Positions 52,716 to 62,700 of a stretch of DNA of 64,000 nucleotides are shown piece after piece (position 1 is the stretch's first letter; each line of letters begins with the position of its first letter). Made by a program: the position numbers and the translations under genes. This DNA comes from Prevotella melaninogenica (lineage in GTDB: Bacteria > Bacteroidota > Bacteroidia > Bacteroidales > Bacteroidaceae), in contig NZ_CP072350.1 in assembly GCF_018127965.1 (NCBI RefSeq), positions 186,001 to 250,000 on the forward strand. Direction: 5' to 3'. The notes beneath the pieces were generated by a model, which saw only the letters and a program-made list of their open reading frames with translations, ran no database searches and was not told the DNA's origin.

Positions 52716-54306
52716 GTAACTATTCAGCGATAATAGATATATAAGTGCATATCAATTTCTCAAACCTTAAATAAGGCTTGAATCGCATTATATGGAGTTT
52801 TGTCGTGCTTCTTAGCTGTTTCTACAATCGAATGAAGTTCAAGGAAAGCGTCTGCTCCGAAGTCTGAACGAAAAGCACAGGAGTTCTTCAGTTTGATTTT
52901 TAGCTTGCGTATTCCCCTTTCGCTTCCATTATTGTCAAATGGTATCATCGGATTTTCGAGGAAATTGAAAATGTAATCTCTGCATTTGACCAAGCCTTTT
53001 CTGAACGTAATAAACTTTTTACCAAGCCCCTCTATATTCTGTTTGAGCAGATTGTCTAAACGTTCAATCCATGATACCTTGTCTATAACGTCGTTCGGAT
53101 TGGTATTCCGCTCGTGAATGGCTTCACGGAACAGATTGGTTACTTTCCCAGACCACTCTTGCTCAGTGTTCAACTCTGAGAGATATTGCAGTTCGCGGAG
53201 TAAGTGTGCAAGACAAACCTGGTGATTGAGAAAATGGAGTGCAAAGTATGCGCTATGGCGGTCGGTAACGGCAGTCATTCGTTCCAGGCTATCGCCAAAC
53301 TTGTCTGCTAATACCTTCGACCCTCTTCCATTAGCACGGAAAAGCAATGTGTAATAAACAGTCTGTGCAATCCATGCCCAGTCGAGTCTTTTGTTACAGT
53401 ACAAGCCGCTCTCATCGAAACCAACAACTGCTGATGACTTGATATATTCTTTAATTTTATCAATCACAGGTTGCGCATTTCTCTTTGCCTCATTTACCCA
53501 GTTCACCAGTGAACCTTCGCTTGGAGTGAGTCCAAATACCTCACGCAAAAAACTTGCTATACGACCGTAAGGAAGAAATTGCACGACACTCAGATAAACC
53601 ACTAAGGTCTTTACGCTTGAATCATATACCACGTTGTTTGACCGCCGTCTCGGTGCTGTCCGAATACGTTCACCACAGTTCTTGCATACCATCACATAGT
53701 GTCGGATTTCCCTGATTACGGGCTTCAACTCTGGAATGGAAATAACCTGCGTCACATAATCAAGCACACGTTCTGTATCTGATAAAGATTCTCCGCAACG
53801 AGTACAATAGTTGGGTACCTCATCAATTATCTCGTCAGGTATGGAAGAGCAAGGCAGCTTGTGTCCATCATGTCCCTTTTGTCCTCCCGGCTTCTTACCA
53901 CTTGGCTTACGGAGGCTTCGCGTTCTTCTGATAACCTCATCCTTTATACGCTCCTTGCTTGGCGGAGTGCTACTGTTATTAGAGTTTTTGTCAGGATTTT
54001 CATACTTAGCCAAGCGTTCCTGTAAGTTTATAAGTTCCGTATCTTTCTTGCGAATTTCAAGGTTCAGAGCATTTATGTTACGGTTCAATTTAATAATCTC
54101 GGCATACTGCTGATTAACAGTTGCACGCAATAATCGCATCTCTTCCGTCATGCCTTGTAATACTTTTGATATATCCGTAACCTGCTCTTTCATAGGTATA
54201 AAGGTACAAAGAAAAACTGAAATACGCAAGAAAAACATCTTTATAGCCTTTATACGAAGATTTTAGAGGAGAGAATACAGACTGAACAATACCGCTGAAT
54301 AGTTAC
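52716..54306 (-). mobile_element. IS66-type insertion sequence, copy 2 (inverted)
   Basis: Same length (1591 bp) and ends as the copy at 17566-19156, opposite orientation. The flanking octamers (AAATACCG and CGCTATAT) are not duplicated. Confidence 0.9.
52760..54193 (-). CDS. IS66 family transposase, copy 2
   Basis: Nearly identical to the transposase at 17679-19112. The only clear differences are LLKQNIEGLG here against LIKQNIEELG there. The start codon, coiled coil, zinc-binding Cys pairs and DDE core are the same. Intact, so the element is potentially active, and the pair forms a 37-kb inverted repeat. Confidence 0.95.
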   Translation of the reverse strand: MKEQVTDISKVLQGMTEEMRLLRATVNQQYAEIIKLNRNINALNLEIRKKDTELINLQERLAKYENPDKNSNNSSTPPSKERIKDEVIRRTRSLRKPSGKKPGGQKGHDGHKLPCSSIPDEIIDEVPNYCTRCGESLSDTERVLDYVTQVISIPELKPVIREIRHYVMVCKNCGERIRTAPRRRSNNVVYDSSVKTLVVYLSVVQFLPYGRIASFLREVFGLTPSEGSLVNWVNEAKRNAQPVIDKIKEYIKSSAVVGFDESGLYCNKRLDWAWIAQTVYYTLLFRANGRGSKVLADKFGDSLERMTAVTDRHSAYFALHFLNHQVCLAHLLRELQYLSELNTEQEWSGKVTNLFREAIHERNTNPNDVIDKVSWIERLDNLLKQNIEGLGKKFITFRKGLVKCRDYIFNFLENPMIPFDNNGSERGIRKLKIKLKNSCAFRSDFGADAFLELHSIVETAKKHDKTPYNAIQALFKV

Positions 54307-54660
54307 CGCTATATATTCAATTGTTAAATTATTTTAATCGTGATAAAATTCTCTCTCTGAGCCAACCTCAGGGAGGTGAACACTATATATAGAAGTTTGA
54401 TGCATGGCATCATCTTATTGTCATGCTTTATGCCGTAATGATACGTTTAGACTATCTGCGTGAGATAAAGGTCTCTCTCTTTGCTAATGTTAATCGCTTT
54501 AATCATCTTGGTTTAACCCACATTCATATCCTATAAAACAAGTCACCGCTCTGAATTATCTTTACATTAACCATTGCTTTATTCACCAAAAACAGCCGAC
54601 AAAACGCTTTTCTTATCTCCCTTGTAACTCATTCGTTATGAAGAAGTTACAAAATCTTTT
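54307..54660. other. Gene-free region between IS66 copy 2 and repeat E
   Basis: No coding frame of interest. The stretch TTACAAAATC just before repeat E corresponds to the TTACAAA motif seen before most copies of that repeat. Confidence 0.4.
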
Positions 54661-54766
54661 TTCAAAAGGTGCTTAGTTGGACTTCAAAAGGGCGTTAGTA
54701 AGAGGCTTAAAGGGCACCTTTTGCAAGCAAAAAGGGCATTAATTCGAATGCTAAAGAGCATCTTTT
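54661..54766 (+). repeat. Dispersed 'AAAAGGTGC' repeat, copy E
   Basis: It shows TTCAAAAGGTGCTTAGTTGG, AAAAGGGCGTTAGTAAGAGG, CTTAAAGGGCACCTTTTGCA, and the ending ATTCGAATGCTAAAGAGCAT shared with copy G. CAAAAGGTGC and GCACCTTTTG can pair. It lies about 120 bp past the 3' end of the TOTE gene. Confidence 0.87.
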
Positions 54767-54882
54767 AAAAATGAAGACACGAAAAATAATTACATTCGTA
54801 GTTTGATTTGGCTTTGAAAAGGATAAAAGATACAGATATTTATTTATACTAAACTTATCCTAATTTGCATATATCATGTTAC

Positions 54883-57780
54883 TTAACTATGTTTATGTAC
54901 CATCTCTATCAATTCATTAGCAAGATAAATATCAGTCATCTTTATCATGTTATCATCCTTTGAAGCATAACCAAGCGTGTTTATTGAACCATACCAAACA
55001 ACTTCTTTATCAATGATGGTAGTATATAGTGATAGCTTTGGTTTCACTTTTACAGATAGCCCCTTTGATTGGATGAAAACTGTTTGCTCGTTCTCTGCAG
55101 CTGTTGTGATAAGAATTTCAATTCCCTGCTGAGCAAGTTCTTTCAACAAAGTGACTAAGGGATTTTGCTCCGTTCTATACAGTTTTGGTGAAGATATCAC
55201 AATGGAACGCTTTGCTTTTATCAAATCTGAAGTGTAGGGGGGGGGGTAGAAAGTTGAACCATTAAATATCTGATTCTCAGGTACGGAGGACGGTATGTCG
55301 TTTATGTTATCAAACAATGTTGGTTGGGCTGTATTGATTGTTTTGTATCCTATTGCAGCATAGCCTTTGAGTCGTTTTCTATACATACTATCGCAAATTG
55401 GCTCATGGATATCGATATAGTCATAGATACATACATCTTTCTTTCCCTCATATTCCCGATGAAGCCGACCTGCATACTGAGTTAAAAGACCTTTCCATGA
55501 GATTGGAAGTGCAAGGAATAGGGTGTCAAGACGCGGATAATCAAAACCTTCGCCAACATACTTCCCCGTTGCGACAATAACTAATTGTTCGCTGTCAGGA
55601 ATAGTTTGTAGCCGTTGCATTGCCTCTCGTTTTTCTTTTGTCGTACCTATTCCTGTCAATGAGACAACATTTTTGATGGTAGCTTTCAACTTCTCTGCTA
55701 ATACAGACACATGGGCAGTCCTATTAGTCAGAATGATTGGTGTTCTTCCTGTATTAACTGCTTTGCAAATATCTTCTACTATGAGATTGTTGCGTATCTC
55801 ATCTTCGGATAGATATTTATATAAGGTTGCAATTGATAGCCTGTCCTCTAAAATAGAGTTATATGATATAAATCTTGGAATAAGAAACCTATCGAAGGAT
55901 TGCTTAGCTATCTGACTTTTAGCATCAGTAGAAAATCGTATTGGACCACATTGCATGAAGATGATTGGTTGATGACCGTCTTTGCGAATGGGGGTAGCTG
56001 TTAACCCATATATAGTGTGAGCTTTTATAGACATCAATACTTGTTCAAAGGTTATAGAAGACACATGATGACATTCGTCGACAATTACCATTCCGTAGTC
56101 CTGTACAAATGGTTTTACACCATCTTCATCCAAGCATGACTGTATAAGGGCTATGTCAATAATACCGTGAAGTGTATTCCCTGATGAATCAAAGCAACCT
56201 ATAGGAGAAAACACCTTACGTCTACCACGTTTATTCTTTTCTTCATGTTGTGGGTAGTCGATATTAAGAAACTCTGTTAAGCGGTCATGCCATTGTTTAA
56301 GTAATGCTTTCGAATGAACAAGGATGAGTGTATTTACTTTCTTACGAGCGATAATAGCTGCTGCAGTAACGGTTTTCCCAAAAGCGGTAGTGGCATGTAG
56401 GATGCCATTCGTATATGGTAATAGGGCATTGATGGCTTCCAACTGTTCCTCTCTTTCTTCCCCTTGAAAAGAAACTGAAATCTTATTGCCATGATTTGTT
56501 TTATCAATAATAGTGTATGTTACAGCATTGTCGTTAAGGAAAGATCGAGTAGCATCCTCACAACCACGTGGCATAGCAAGGTATTCGTTAGTAATATCAA
56601 AACATGAGATTATGCGTGGAATGGCATATGTAGAAAGACGGAGCGCTTGCTTACTGTAAAATTCAGGATTCTTGAAGGCTGCAATTCTTTTCAAATGGTT
56701 TAGTACCTTTGCTGAAACAGCTTTCAATGGGATGTATAGTTTGTCTGCTTTGATTATCTCAACCTTAGCATGGAAGTCTTCTTGTGTGATGTTTTGCGGC
56801 AAAGGGGTAACCCATGGCTTGTTTTCGCTCGACATAGACAGTTTTCCAAGTTCTTCTTGATAATGCAGGCGTAGTAGCTGGTCGATAGTAGATTCTTGTA
56901 TCTTCTTAAGATTATAAAGAAAAGCCCATTGATCCTTATATACAAGGAAATCATTATCAACAAACACACTGTTCTGTTTCCTGCGTGCCTGACCTTGTAG
57001 TGGGAGTGCAACGAGGTTGCCAAAGCCTCCTTCTGGTAAATAATCTTGATTGGGAAAGAAACGGTCATAGGAGTTGAACGACATCTGTCCATTACGTGTC
57101 ATAGCTTCTGTTAGTATAGCATTTCCTAATCTCCTTGCCTTAGATGCTGGTAGAGGAGCTTCAAAGAAAATCCACACGTGGGCACCATTCCCCGATCTCG
57201 AGCGCTCTATGGCATAGGGAATCAGCCATTCTCTGCACACACCCACATAGGCAAGTACATCTTCTTTATAACCATACTTACAGTTCTTGTCATCAAAATC
57301 GGCACAAAGGAAAGCACAATTATTATCTTGCATGATAGCATAGAGTCCCACAACATCACAGCAATACTCATCTTTCCCTTCTAAATGGCGATACATATCT
57401 TGAGTCGTTAGTGGTGCAAAGTTTCTATTTGGACATATTGCACACCTATACTTCTTCTTATCACAGAGTCCTTGTTTCCACTCATTAATACAAACAGGTT
57501 GATATCCAGATTTACCAGTAGTCTTACTAAACCATCTCCGTGCAAAGACATCTTCTCTCCCTTTAAATAAGGATTGGAAAAGTCTTATGCGCTCATCAAT
57601 CGAAAGAGTAATAGTTGGAACTGAAACCAAAGAATATATAGGTTTATTCATATCTTCTTTCATCCTTGTTTCATATTCAATACCATGGATTTTTAGAAGT
57701 GATTTCAGAACCTCATTCTCTTTGTGCAAAACCTCATATTGCCTAAGAAGTTTATTATATCTTGTCAGTAAATCATCCAT
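54883..57780 (-). CDS. TOTE-type primase-helicase with C-terminal PLD-like domain
   Basis: The 965-residue protein is one large multi-domain frame. A short coiled coil (2-35) leads to an archaeo-eukaryotic primase-like domain (about 70-290) with a Cys cluster (CINEWKQGLCDKKKYRCAIC), the metal motif FLCADFDDKNC and SGNGAHVWIFF. A superfamily 2 helicase follows (about 440-820): HATTAFGKTVTAAAII, VDECHH, YGLTATPIRKDG, QYAGRLHREYEG. A phospholipase D-like domain closes the protein (about 845-960), but its active site reads LYTTIIDKEVVWYGSIN without the usual H-x-K. TOTE systems are thought to act in DNA conflicts. A ten-base G tract lies between helicase and PLD domains. Confidence 0.88.
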   Translation of the reverse strand: MDDLLTRYNKLLRQYEVLHKENEVLKSLLKIHGIEYETRMKEDMNKPIYSLVSVPTITLSIDERIRLFQSLFKGREDVFARRWFSKTTGKSGYQPVCINEWKQGLCDKKKYRCAICPNRNFAPLTTQDMYRHLEGKDEYCCDVVGLYAIMQDNNCAFLCADFDDKNCKYGYKEDVLAYVGVCREWLIPYAIERSRSGNGAHVWIFFEAPLPASKARRLGNAILTEAMTRNGQMSFNSYDRFFPNQDYLPEGGFGNLVALPLQGQARRKQNSVFVDNDFLVYKDQWAFLYNLKKIQESTIDQLLRLHYQEELGKLSMSSENKPWVTPLPQNITQEDFHAKVEIIKADKLYIPLKAVSAKVLNHLKRIAAFKNPEFYSKQALRLSTYAIPRIISCFDITNEYLAMPRGCEDATRSFLNDNAVTYTIIDKTNHGNKISVSFQGEEREEQLEAINALLPYTNGILHATTAFGKTVTAAAIIARKKVNTLILVHSKALLKQWHDRLTEFLNIDYPQHEEKNKRGRRKVFSPIGCFDSSGNTLHGIIDIALIQSCLDEDGVKPFVQDYGMVIVDECHHVSSITFEQVLMSIKAHTIYGLTATPIRKDGHQPIIFMQCGPIRFSTDAKSQIAKQSFDRFLIPRFISYNSILEDRLSIATLYKYLSEDEIRNNLIVEDICKAVNTGRTPIILTNRTAHVSVLAEKLKATIKNVVSLTGIGTTKEKREAMQRLQTIPDSEQLVIVATGKYVGEGFDYPRLDTLFLALPISWKGLLTQYAGRLHREYEGKKDVCIYDYIDIHEPICDSMYRKRLKGYAAIGYKTINTAQPTLFDNINDIPSSVPENQIFNGSTFYPPPYTSDLIKAKRSIVISSPKLYRTEQNPLVTLLKELAQQGIEILITTAAENEQTVFIQSKGLSVKVKPKLSLYTTIIDKEVVWYGSINTLGYASKDDNMIKMTDIYLANELIEMVHKHS
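55237..55246. repeat. G10 homopolymer tract inside the TOTE gene
   Basis: Ten G on the plus strand code for Tyr-Pro-Pro-Pro-Tyr on the minus strand (codons TAC CCC CCC CCC TAC). Losing one base gives a stop within about 3-4 codons, and gaining one gives a stop after about 20 codons. Either would remove the PLD-like domain. Confidence 0.9.
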
Positions 57781-57831
57781 ATCATCAGCTGTTTTGACTA
57801 CTTATCTTTGGTTCTTCCGTTAAATGCATAG

Positions 57832-58379
57832 ACTGGGAATAGAATAAAGACTTACATACTTGTGTGGTATGGGTATCCATAATTAGATAGTTATACAAAG
57901 GGAAATAAACTAAAAGAAAAAATGCAAATAATACTATACCTATACGCATTCCACCAACAACTTATCCCCAAATTATAGGCATTTGTAAACTATTTTATGT
58001 ATCTCAAAACCAATACATGCTCTTTTGGCTTCCAATAAACGCCCTTTTAACTTGCAAAAGGTGCCCTTTAAGCCCCTTACTAACGCCCTTTTGAAGTCCT
58101 ATCAAGCACCTTTTGAAAAATACCTTTGCAAGTGCTTGATAACAAAAGACTTACAAAGGTGTCAGATTTGCTTGTTTTTAGCTCAATTCTCAACCTCCTC
58201 CTCGCTTGTTTTGTAAATATATTTTTAACCTTTGTTACTTAATTTAAATCTCACACAGAGTCACAGAGCTAAGGGAGTTTATATTTAAAAATATGTTGAC
58301 CATAGAGGTACCGTTGGTGCAGGGAGCTCTAAGCATGGGTGAGAGGCTGTTTACAAACCTATATTAATATGCGTTGAGG
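57832..58379. other. Gene-free region between the TOTE gene and the two-component operon
   Basis: This stretch holds repeat copy F and a sequence resembling the downstream flank of copy C (GGGGATAAGTTGTT on the minus strand near 57960). The left edge carries the GGTTCTTCCGTTAAATGCAT end at 57810-57829. No gene was seen. Confidence 0.5.
58016..58116 (-). repeat. Dispersed 'AAAAGGTGC' repeat, copy F
   Basis: On the minus strand it reads TTTTTCAAAAGGTGCTTGAT, AAAAGGGCGTTAGTAAGGGG, CTTAAAGGGCACCTTTTGCA, and ends CCAAAAGAGCATGTATTGG. It is one of the most complete copies. Confidence 0.87.
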
Positions 58380-59024
58380 CTATAGGATAAACACATATAT
58401 GATTGACATATAGAGTTGAATGGCGATGACGTAGGTGGGAACGAACTTGGAGCCGACCTCTAAACCGCCTACAAGAATCTTGTGCATCTTTGCAACACTG
58501 TCAATCGTACCACTTGCCACACCATAGGTTAGTGACATGATGATGATAATCAGCGATAATGAGGGGATGAAACTGGAGGAGAAGGAACTGGGGAATAGCT
58601 GTCCTGTCACGCTCAGGAGAATTGCGTGGGGGACAGCTGTGAGGAGAATCATGACTATCACATAGACGATGAATTCGACCAACGCTATGCGTAGTCCTAC
58701 CGTCTCACGATAATGAAACTTGTAACGATTGTTTGAGGAGTTTGTTAGGCTGCTTCTCATGTTTGATAGCATCGCACGTAGCGCAGCATAAAGGCGACTG
58801 CGAACGCACGCACCTGCTGCCATCACTGCCATAATAAAGTAGATAAGCAGTGGTGAAAGTTGGTTGCTGACAAATGAGCCAAAGAACCAACGGATGCCCT
58901 CACTGCTCAGCATAGACCGCATCGGAAGCTCGGGAAAAGCTGCCGTAAGAAGCCATGAGAGCAGTATCAGTGCTAACTGGGCTATGAGAAGCACTAAGAC
59001 TATATAACCTAACTTATTCCTCAT
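58380..59024 (-). CDS. Six-helix membrane protein (possibly AbgT-related fragment)
   Basis: The 214-residue protein has about five or six hydrophobic segments and ends in a hydrophobic helix (YVIAIQLYMSIIYVFIL). The segment MRSMLSSEGIRWFFGSFVSN resembles the N-terminal loop of AbgT-type p-aminobenzoyl-glutamate transporters (LLS.EGIRW), but AbgT proteins have about 500 residues, so it may be a short relative. Its start overlaps the response regulator gene by 11 bp, so its output may be linked to that two-component system. Confidence 0.6.
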   Translation of the reverse strand: MRNKLGYIVLVLLIAQLALILLSWLLTAAFPELPMRSMLSSEGIRWFFGSFVSNQLSPLLIYFIMAVMAAGACVRSRLYAALRAMLSNMRSSLTNSSNNRYKFHYRETVGLRIALVEFIVYVIVMILLTAVPHAILLSVTGQLFPSSFSSSFIPSLSLIIIIMSLTYGVASGTIDSVAKMHKILVGGLEVGSKFVPTYVIAIQLYMSIIYVFIL

Positions 59025-59739
59025 CAGCGTGGAGGTTGTCGATGTCGATAATACGTAGTTCTAATGCACGTACAACAAGACGCGTCGCGTTGACGCTCAT
59101 ACCATTGTTACCATCAGGGAAGAACTTCTGTACGAGTTCGTTCTGTCGTTTCTCTAAACTCTTTACACCGAATGGCATACCACGTAGGTTGGTAATCTGT
59201 TCCTTGGTATAACCGAGTGCAAGGTGGCGTAGGAAGCGCTCATCATACTCGTCAATTTCGTAGCTAACCATTGCTTCTTGGTGCATCAGCTGACCGCTCA
59301 CGCTCATCTTGAATCTGCCTACAATCTTTTCGAGGATAGGCTGATTGAATACCATTCGCTTGCCCGACATGACACTTGCCACGTCGCCACGTGTCAATAG
59401 TTCGCCACTCTTAAGACAGATACCATCAGCACCAGCATCAAGGACGTCGACCCATAGCTTTTCATTCAATATCTCACCCGTAAAGATCAGCACCTTTACA
59501 TGTGGATAAGTCTGTTTTGTTTGGCGGCAGATTTCTACTCCCACCGTTGTTGAACCACCCAATCCAAGGTCGAGAAGCACGAGGTCGGGCAGGTTTTGTT
59601 TAATGAGTTTCCAGTAGGCAACTTCGCTTTCTGCTGTTCCAATAATCTCGGCTTCAGGTATTTCGTTTCGGAAGATACCCTCCGTTCCTTTTAACTCCAA
59701 GGGTACGTCTTCAACGATGATGACTCTAAAATTCTCCAT
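59014..59739 (-). CDS. Response regulator with receiver and helix-turn-helix domains
   Basis: The 241-residue protein has a receiver domain (about 3-130): acidic pocket VIIVEDVPLELKG, phosphoacceptor Asp in LPDLVLLDLGLGG, conserved Thr in VLIFTGE and Lys in ICLKSGE. The C-terminal part (about 165-230) is LuxR-like: FLRHLALGYTKEQITNLRGM and GVKSLEKRQNELVQKFFPDG. It lies 26 bp downstream of the kinase gene and is its probable partner. Confidence 0.88.
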   Translation of the reverse strand: MENFRVIIVEDVPLELKGTEGIFRNEIPEAEIIGTAESEVAYWKLIKQNLPDLVLLDLGLGGSTTVGVEICRQTKQTYPHVKVLIFTGEILNEKLWVDVLDAGADGICLKSGELLTRGDVASVMSGKRMVFNQPILEKIVGRFKMSVSGQLMHQEAMVSYEIDEYDERFLRHLALGYTKEQITNLRGMPFGVKSLEKRQNELVQKFFPDGNNGMSVNATRLVVRALELRIIDIDNLHADEE

Positions 59740-59765
59740 AGGTATATGTTGTTTAGTTATGTTTC

Positions 59766-62700
59766 TTAATTTGCTTTTGCCAAAACCACATCTATTCTCA
59801 CGCCATTTGGTGTCGCATTCGCTGAGATACCACAGCCACGCTTATTAGTCGATTCGCCATTGTCGCGGGCTATCTGTCGGCAGATAAAGAACATCAAACG
59901 GTCGGCAGAAGGCTGGAAAAGGTCGTGACAAATGTCATCAGAGAGTGTCAGTGTCGACATGATGACATGTAGGGTGACGTAACCAGGCTGATGCTCTTCG
60001 GCTGTGACCGTCAGTGGTTGGTTGTTATTGATAAGATATAGTATATCAAATAAATAAGCAAGGAAAACAGGGTCGCCACTGATGAGTGGTGACTCGAAGG
60101 TTGTTGTCAGCTTCGATGGACTCACCAATGTCGTGATATCCACTGGGCGCGACACGAGTTTCACGGATTCTACTTGGCTCATTGCCTGCTGACTAAGAAT
60201 CTGATAGAGTTCTTTATAATAGATAGCCAACTCGTCAATCGCCTCAAGTTGACCATCAGGTTCGTCTACAAGCTGGCGAATACGTGAAGGATAGTACATC
60301 GTCTCATGCTTGAGCGTTGAGAGACAGTTGTCAAGAATACTGTTACTAATGTGCAAACGCTCGTTCTCATATTCCACACAACGCACCTCATCTTCGAGCA
60401 TTTCTATGTCTGATTGGCTCTTTTGATTCTCCTCAACAGAGGCAATTAGTGCCTCCTTAATCTGGTTGACAATAGCAAGTAATCGCTCTGGGAATCTGTC
60501 GCTTACACCTTTCTCAACCTCTCTAAGCTTGTTTTCTTCGCTCACATCACTAAGAAGAATCGTGTTTATCTGCTTCACACGCTCCAAACAGAACTGATAA
60601 GAGAGACGATGACGATAATACATCACGTAATAAACAGGGAAGATTGAAAGCAGGAAAAGCACAAGAAGGGCAACAGCCACATTCTTATTCGTCTCCGACT
60701 TCATCATCATTCGACAGTATTCGCCCAATGAGTTGTCGGCATAACGCTCCTTAAAGAGGTGGGTATAAACAGAGTTATTGTATTTATAAACCTCCCATTC
60801 GTGCAGTGCCAATGCTGCCACAGCACTCTCATTACGTATGTCGAGGATGATACCATAGTTCATCGGCAGGCTATCATGATACCACTTAATCTCTGCAGGA
60901 ACGATAGAAAGGCTTCCAAGTTGCTTCATCAACTCCTTTCCTTTAGGACGAAGTTGGAGATAATGGAGATTCAGATAGTAACGACATGTGTCTGCATAAG
61001 CCAATGTCTTACTATAGGAACCATTGATATTTGAGAAGTAAGCCGAGTCTGCATAGATGCCAGCAAGGGTGTTATAGTCCTTCTTTGCAAGGGCAGTAGC
61101 CTTGTCGCTGGCTCTTGTAGGACGTGCCTGAGCCGTCAGGAGGGAGGCTGTAGCGAGGACGAAAGCCAACAAGACACGGCTGATACCCTTTGGCAAGCGG
61201 AAGAAGAAACGACTTCCCTTGTCCTTCTCGCTCTCTACACCCATCTCACAAACAGAGAATATCTGACTAATCTTCTTGTATTTATTGATGATACCATTAC
61301 AATTCATCAATCCAAAACCATGCGAAGCACTGTCTTTCTGGTCATGGATTGGCTTGTGATCGAAGATGTGTTGTTGCTGTTCCTCAGTGAGTCCGCAGCC
61401 CGTATCGGCAACAGATATCTCAACATAGTCCGACTCTTCAATGGATGAAATGGTCACCTTACCGCCTTTTTCAGTAAATTTACGTGCATTATCAGCCAAT
61501 GTATTCACCATGAAAAGCGTCAGAACACGGTCGGCTTTGACGACAGCTTTCGTGTCTTCTACACGTAGGTCGATACCCTTCATATGGAAGCCCATACGTC
61601 CTTTCTTCACAATATCGAATACCTGTTGTATAGGGAAACTTTCAATATGCAGCGACAGTTTACCTTGTCTAAGCTGAATCCACTCCGTGAGAACAGCGTT
61701 TAGTTCGTTAATCTTATCGGTCAACTCACGGATATAAGTGTAACGTTCTGCCTGCACAGCATCGCTTTCGCCACCCTTCTTGAGCTTCTCAATCTCGTGT
61801 AACATACGGTCAATGAGTGGGATAACACCATTGACAAGCGAAATCTTAGCCCGTTGTTCAAGGTGTTTTCGCTTATTATCCGTAAGATGTAACTTATTGA
61901 TAACAAGTTGTTCAGACACCTCTTCATACTTATCCGCCAGTTCAGCCATGTGCTTTTCATTGTTATGACGCCACTGTTCAAGCGGAAGGAGGAGGTCGTC
62001 TAACGAACCCTGTGTGTCTTTTCTTCGACGAAGATAATGGAAGAGGACAAGCGAAGCAAGCACAAAGAAAATAGAGAGTGCTACAGCTATAATTATAAGA
62101 TTCAACTGTTTTGACGTACGCTCTAACTGTTCAGCACGTGATGTAAGATATCTGTCTTGTCGAGTTTCGTCCTGAAGATCAAGGTAGATGTTACGGTTAT
62201 AATCACTCTGTTGCTTATTATTTATAGCCGAATACGTAACACTCAACTGTTCACGGATAGACGCAACAAGGTCGGGTGCCTGATTGATAGCTGGATTATC
62301 GTGCAAAGCCTTGTTCAGACAGATGATAGCCGAGCGGTAATCCTTTATCTGCCAATAGCATGAAGCCAAGGTACGATAGGAACCTGCCGTCTGATAAACA
62401 TCTCCATAACGTTGGAAGATATGCAGTGATCGCTGTGCTAAGTTGCCTGCAAGAAGTTGCTCAGGCATGTTATCAAGGTTGATATATTGGAACGACGGAA
62501 GGTTATCGTGCATCAGTGTTGCTCGACTCTTATCGTTCAGAATCAGCTCACTGATTGCCTGCAAGGAGTTTGCCTCCCAATAAGGGAAGTTGTGCTGGCG
62601 TGCAAGCATATAACAACGTATGAGATATTCAAACTCTTTCTGCTCTATGGCTTTCTGCGAATTGGTATTGATAATACCACCCGACCCGATGTTATAGTAA

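Noticed and set aside
53811..54113. A 100-residue frame antisense to the IS66 transposase (also at 17759-18061)
   Set aside because: It mirrors the transposase coding sequence and occurs only because both IS copies are identical.
17566..54306. A simple inversion between the two IS66 copies
   Set aside because: After such an inversion the outer and inner flanks should match as exchanged 8-bp duplications. GTCCAGTC, CAAATATA, AAATACCG and CGCTATAT do not match in any combination.
58025..58216. A 63-residue plus-strand frame
   Set aside because: It is a translation of repeat copy F and has no independent support.
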